Shown in pieces: positions 6,486 to 9,530 of a stretch of DNA of 9,530 bases. Below the pieces are notes generated by a model that saw only the letters and a list, made by a program, of their open reading frames with translations, searched no databases and was not told the origin of the DNA. How positions within the stretch are numbered: the stretch's first letter is position 1; the number at the start of each line of letters is the position of its first letter. The stretch covers positions 1-9,530 of the forward strand of contig CAZIPZ010000163.1 in the NCBI GenBank assembly GCA_964541075.1, read 5' to 3'. Both the position numbers and the translations under genes were made by a program. The DNA comes from CAZIPZ01 sp964541075. GTDB taxonomy: Bacteria > Acidobacteriota > Terriglobia > 20CM-2-55-15.

Positions 6486-7730
6486 ATGGCTGAACTTATT
6501 CGCAGAAGCTGCATACCGGTGAAAATTGGTGAAGTGACGGTTGGTGGAGGGCATCCGATCGCGGTGCAATCTATGACGAACACGGACACCGCTGATGTGC
6601 CTGCCACAGTCCGACAAATCGAGATGCTCGCGGCGGCCGGATCAGAACTCGTCCGCATCACGGTCAATACACGCGAGGCTGCCAAGGCCGTCCCTGAGAT
6701 TGTCTATCAGCTGAGAAGTCGTGGTTCAAAAGTTCCAATCATTGGCGATTTTCACTACAACGGCCACATCTTACTCCAGGAGTATTCCGATTGCGCGAGA
6801 GCGTTGGACAAGTACCGCATTAACCCCGGAAATGTGGGTATGGGGCGGCAGCAGGATGACAATTTTCATTCGATCATCGATGTGGCTCTGGAAAATGAAA
6901 AGCCCGTCCGAATCGGTGTCAATTGGGGATCACTGGATCAAAACCTCGTGACTCGCCTGATGGACGCCAATGCCCGCCGCAGCGAACCGCGAAATTCCCG
7001 CGAAGTCATTCTGGAAGCAATGGTCCTCAGCGCCATTCAGTCGGCTGAACTGGCGGAGTCTTATGGAATGTCTGCCGATCAAATTGTGCTGAGCGCTAAG
7101 GTCTCAGGTGTGCAAGACCTCATCGACGTTTACCGTGAGATGGCGCGCCGCTCCGAATATGCGCTTCATCTCGGCCTCACCGAAGCCGGAATGGGGCGTC
7201 GAGGAATAGTCGCCAGCACTGCGGCGATGTCAATCCTGCTGCAAGAAGGCATCGGCGATACCATCCGCGTCAGTTTGACTCCCCCGCCGGGCGGCGATCG
7301 GAGTGAGGAAGTCTTTGCTTGTCAGGACATTTTGCAGAGCCTGGGATTGCGCACCTTCGCTCCGAGCGTCACCGCATGCCCAGGTTGTGGAAGAACCACG
7401 AGCACGCTCTTTCAAGAAATGGCGCAGGATATTCAAGATTACCTGTCGTCCAGAATGCCGGATTGGCGAAAGATTTATTCGGGTGTGGAGGAACTCAAAG
7501 TCGCCGTTATGGGCTGCGTTGTAAACGGCCCAGGCGAGTCCAAACATGCTGACATCGGAATTTCTCTTCCTGGCTCTGGAGAAGAGCCAAAGGCGCCCGT
7601 TTATGTGGATGGCCGTCTGTTGACCACCCTCCGGGGCCCTACCATCGTTGATGACTTTATTGTGATTTTGGACCAATATCTTGACGCGCGATTCGGAAGG
7701 AACAATCAAATAGATAGCGCCCAGCGGTGA
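6486..7730 (+). CDS. ispG: 4-hydroxy-3-methylbut-2-en-1-yl diphosphate synthase
   Basis: This Fe-S enzyme (GcpE) reductively converts MEcPP to HMBPP, the penultimate step of the MEP isoprenoid pathway, in the cytoplasm. The 414-residue product has the N-terminal TIM barrel, opening with PVKIGEVTVGGGHPIAVQSMTNTDT split as VTVGGGHPIAVQSMTN (17-32) and followed by IGDFHYN, RINPGNVG, RIGVNWGSL and LGLTEAGMG. The C-terminal [4Fe-4S] domain has CPGCGR (C298, C301) and MGCVVNGPGE (C344, with E351 as the fourth ligand). It is the compact bacterial form without the plant/Chlamydia-type insert. An upstream in-frame GTG at 6480 lies inside the expected promoter-to-start interval, only two bases after TATAAT, so the ATG at 6486 is the better start. 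Glutamate dehydrogenase follows after 39 bases and may be cotranscribed, though it has its own strong ribosome site. Divergent from tdk. Confidence 0.96.
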   Translation: MAELIRRSCIPVKIGEVTVGGGHPIAVQSMTNTDTADVPATVRQIEMLAAAGSELVRITVNTREAAKAVPEIVYQLRSRGSKVPIIGDFHYNGHILLQEYSDCARALDKYRINPGNVGMGRQQDDNFHSIIDVALENEKPVRIGVNWGSLDQNLVTRLMDANARRSEPRNSREVILEAMVLSAIQSAELAESYGMSADQIVLSAKVSGVQDLIDVYREMARRSEYALHLGLTEAGMGRRGIVASTAAMSILLQEGIGDTIRVSLTPPPGGDRSEEVFACQDILQSLGLRTFAPSVTACPGCGRTTSTLFQEMAQDIQDYLSSRMPDWRKIYSGVEELKVAVMGCVVNGPGESKHADIGISLPGSGEEPKAPVYVDGRLLTTLRGPTIVDDFIVILDQYLDARFGRNNQIDSAQR

Positions 7731-7769
7731 TCGTTGCGGCTGCCGTTTAATTGAATTGAAAGGGGACCG

Positions 7770-9206
7770 ATGCCCTCGACACTGTCAACAGCTGAAGATC
7801 TGAACTTCAATCGAATCGTTTCTCAACAATTCGACAAGGCCGCACAATATCTCAAAATCCATCCCGCCCTTCTAAACCAGATCAAGGCCTGCAACAACGT
7901 CTACTACTTTCAGTTTCCTGTCCGCTTCGGAGGCGATCACTATGAAATTTTCGAAGGCTGGCGCGCCGAGCACAGTCAGCACAAAAAGCCGGTCAAGGGA
8001 GGGATTCGCTACAGCGAACTCGTGAATCAGGATGAAATCATGGCGTTAGCCGCGCTGATGACCTATAAGTGCGCGATAGTGGATGTGCCCTTTGGTGGAT
8101 CTAAGGGTGGAGTCCGTTTCAATCCAAAAAAATATACGGCGGAGCAGATCGAGAAGATAACGCGGCGCTTCACGGCTGAACTCATTCGCAAGGGATACAT
8201 TGGACCTGGAGAAAATGTTCCGGGGCCTGATATCGGTACCGGTGAGCGGGAAATGGCCTGGATGCAGGACACGTACGATACATTTTTCCCAGGCGGAATC
8301 GACAATCTGGCGTGTGTTACCGGCAAACCCGTCACTCAAGGAGGTATCCATGGCCGCCGCGAAGCCACCGGGCGCGGAGTTCAGTTCGGCATACGCGAGG
8401 CATTCCAGTACGGCGAGGACCTGAAGGAAATCGGTTTAAGCACCGGCCTTGAGGGAAAGACCGTCGTCATACAGGGTTTCGGCAATGTCGGTTACTACGC
8501 ATCAAAGTTTTTATCCGAGGAAGACGGTTGCAAGGTGGTCGGGATTGGTGAATGGGATTGCGCGGTGTACAACCCAAAGGGCATCCCTATAGAGGCTTTG
8601 AATCAACATCGCCGAGAAACTGGATCCATTAGTGGATTTCCAGGAGGAGAAACACTGACGCCGCCGGATGCTGTTTGGGACATTCCATGCGACATCCTCA
8701 TACCGGCGGCGTTGGAAAATCAAATTACTCTCGAAAATTGTGATCGCATCAGCGCCAAAGTTCTGGCGGAAGCGGCTAATGGCCCAACAACACCGGCCGC
8801 AGAGGATCGACTTCATAAACGAGGCGTTTTTATTATTCCGGACATTTTTTTGAATGCTGGCGGCGTAACGGTCTCTTATTTCGAGTGGGGTAAAAACCTT
8901 TCCCACATGCGTTTTGGCCGGCTTCAAAAGCATCTGGAAGAAATCAAAAATCAAAGGCTGGTCAGCACGATCGAACGAATGATCGGAAAGGCGGTTCCGG
9001 AAGTCGACAAGAAGTTTCTGGTGCGAGGCCCCGAAGAGATCGATCTGGTGAACTCTGGTCTTGAGGAAACCATGTCAACGGCCTACCGAGGTATTCGTGA
9101 ACTTCATCATTCCAAAGCACCCAAAGAAAGCATGCGGACTGCGGCATTCATCATCGCTATTCAAAAGGTAGCGTTGACCTACGAACAGCTTGGAGTGTTT
9201 CCCTAA
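7770..9206 (+). CDS. gdhA: Glutamate dehydrogenase, animal-mitochondrial-like form
   Basis: The 478-residue enzyme interconverts glutamate with 2-oxoglutarate and ammonia. Motifs in order are RAEHSQHKKP and VKGGIRYS (65-82, substrate lysine K76), LMTYKCAIVDVPFGGSKGG (K100, catalytic K112), PGPDIGTGEREM with D154, TGKPVTQGGIHGR (184-196), the Rossmann GFGNVG (236-241), and AEAANGPTTP then LNAGGVTVSYFEW (361-373). The aligned stretches HSQH, TYKCAIVDVPFGG, GPTTP and GGVTVSYFEWGKNL resemble mammalian GLUD1 more than the E. coli or clostridial enzymes. E261 at the end of beta-2 would favour NAD or dual cofactor use (inference). Between YFEW and the SGLEETM segment there is a roughly antenna-sized stretch. 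The ATG at 7770 has AAAGGGGA at 7759-7766. Leucine or phenylalanine dehydrogenase is less likely given the length and motifs. Symbol assigned by family, not by orthology. Confidence 0.93.
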   Translation: MPSTLSTAEDLNFNRIVSQQFDKAAQYLKIHPALLNQIKACNNVYYFQFPVRFGGDHYEIFEGWRAEHSQHKKPVKGGIRYSELVNQDEIMALAALMTYKCAIVDVPFGGSKGGVRFNPKKYTAEQIEKITRRFTAELIRKGYIGPGENVPGPDIGTGEREMAWMQDTYDTFFPGGIDNLACVTGKPVTQGGIHGRREATGRGVQFGIREAFQYGEDLKEIGLSTGLEGKTVVIQGFGNVGYYASKFLSEEDGCKVVGIGEWDCAVYNPKGIPIEALNQHRRETGSISGFPGGETLTPPDAVWDIPCDILIPAALENQITLENCDRISAKVLAEAANGPTTPAAEDRLHKRGVFIIPDIFLNAGGVTVSYFEWGKNLSHMRFGRLQKHLEEIKNQRLVSTIERMIGKAVPEVDKKFLVRGPEEIDLVNSGLEETMSTAYRGIRELHHSKAPKESMRTAAFIIAIQKVALTYEQLGVFP

Positions 9207-9216
9207 AGCAAAACGA

Positions 9217-9269
9217 AAGTGCCTGGGAAGGTGAACCCTATGGAATTGGCGTTTGATTCGTAGGCACTT
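9217..9269. terminator. Possible bidirectional terminator / inverted repeat between convergent genes
   Basis: AAGTGCCT at 9217-9224 is the exact reverse complement of AGGCACTT at 9262-9269, followed by a T-rich TTCTTT-type run on the plus strand (9268-9273). The repeat lies just after the gdh stop and covers the 3' end of the convergent Cys-rich gene. The loop is 37 nt, long for an intrinsic terminator, and the T tract is short and broken. It could equally be chance. Confidence 0.3.
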
Positions 9270-9530
9270 CTTTAAATTCGAACGGCATGAAGCAGCACCA
9301 GCATGGACCCGGCGCAGTAGCCCGGATGTGACAGGTCTCACACCAATAGTAGATTTCGTTAAGGACGCCGTTTTTTATCGAATAAAACTGAATGATCTCA
9401 AAAAAACCCTTTTTGTCGGGGTGCAAACGCCCTACAACCTGAAGCTCTTGTTCACGCAACTTGCCATCAGTAAAGATCGCTTCAGATGTCAGGTTGCGGA
9501 GGATGGGATAGATTTTTCCGTCTCTCGCCA
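9238..9530 (-). CDS. Cys-rich hypothetical protein, putative metal-binding C-terminus (5' end outside window)
   Basis: The frame is open from the right edge of the window to TAG at 9240-9238, giving 96 visible residues plus the stop; the start lies beyond the window. A TTG at 9459 is in frame but coding clearly continues upstream (RDGKIYPILRNLTSEAIFTDGK), so it is not a credible start. The visible part has a beta-rich region (REQELQVVGRLHP, FFEIIQFYSIKNG, EIYYWCE) followed by C-x2-C-x9-C-x-C-C in CETCHIRATAPGPCWCC, then PFEFKEVP. The clustered cysteines suggest metal binding. I recall similar uncharacterised proteins with a 'C..C.IR...PGPC.CC' ending in Acidobacteriota and Planctomycetota, but do not know a function. 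A signal peptide cannot be judged because the N-terminus is missing. Convergent with gdh, 31 bases between stops. Confidence 0.7.
   Translation of the reverse strand, partial: ARDGKIYPILRNLTSEAIFTDGKLREQELQVVGRLHPDKKGFFEIIQFYSIKNGVLNEIYYWCETCHIRATAPGPCWCCFMPFEFKEVPTNQTPIP

Noticed and set aside
7230..7709. 159-codon minus-strand open frame
   Set aside because: It is fully antisense to the conserved Fe-S domain of ispG and shows no motif of its own.
8511..8954. 147-codon minus-strand open frame
   Set aside because: It is antisense to the gdh Rossmann domain and has no ribosome site or recognisable sequence.
1..9530. CRISPR arrays, tRNA/rRNA genes, insertion sequences, phage or toxin-antitoxin modules
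   Set aside because: I found no regularly spaced repeats, no cloverleaf-type or rRNA sequence, and no transposase, integrase or toxin-like product on either strand; almost every base is covered by housekeeping genes.

Overview
The window reads as a densely packed bacterial chromosome segment of middling GC content. It holds mostly housekeeping genes and no mobile elements, tRNA, rRNA or CRISPR. Several proteins resemble families I associate with Acidobacteriota: the coiled-coil membrane protein at 4492-5406, the Cys-rich protein at the right edge, and the GT2 protein with an N-terminal helix. That assignment rests on recalled resemblance, not a search, so the phylum is tentative. A Gram-negative-type envelope is plausible because of the dTDP-rhamnose and glycosyltransferase genes.

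Layout from left to right. At 1-1676 (minus) is a cell-surface sugar pair: rfbD (dTDP-4-dehydrorhamnose reductase), overlapped by 7 nt with a GT2 glycosyltransferase that runs off the left edge. At 1739-2323 (plus) is a typical 2-Cys peroxiredoxin, divergent from rfbD. At 2358-4324 (minus) is a tightly overlapped set: an alkyltransferase-like protein (ATL; PWHR in place of PCHR), then class II fumarase fumC, then a small zinc-ribbon protein. At 4492-5406 (plus) is a single-pass membrane protein with a long coiled coil and an unrecognised C-terminal domain. Its stop codon overlaps that of a convergent four-helix DUF2231-type membrane protein (5403-5801, minus), which lies 3 nt downstream of thymidine kinase tdk (5805-6380, minus). 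Divergent from tdk is ispG (6486-7730, plus), the Fe-S enzyme of the MEP isoprenoid pathway. A glutamate dehydrogenase strongly reminiscent of the animal mitochondrial enzyme follows 39 nt later (7770-9206, plus). A Cys-rich protein enters from the right edge on the minus strand (9238-9530, partial).

The genes do not form one pathway. They cover envelope sugar (rfbD, GT2), peroxide defence (Prx), alkylation-damage recognition (ATL), the TCA cycle (fumC), nucleotide salvage (tdk), isoprenoids (ispG) and nitrogen/carbon linkage (gdh). The clearest functional pair is rfbD-GT2; the others are best read as compact operons of convenience.

I found no convincing new multi-gene system. The items most worth a second look are the ATL-fumC overlap, the coiled-coil membrane protein, the perfect TATAAT boxes almost abutting the tdk and ispG start codons, the antenna-sized insert in the GDH, and the two uncharacterised Cys-rich proteins.
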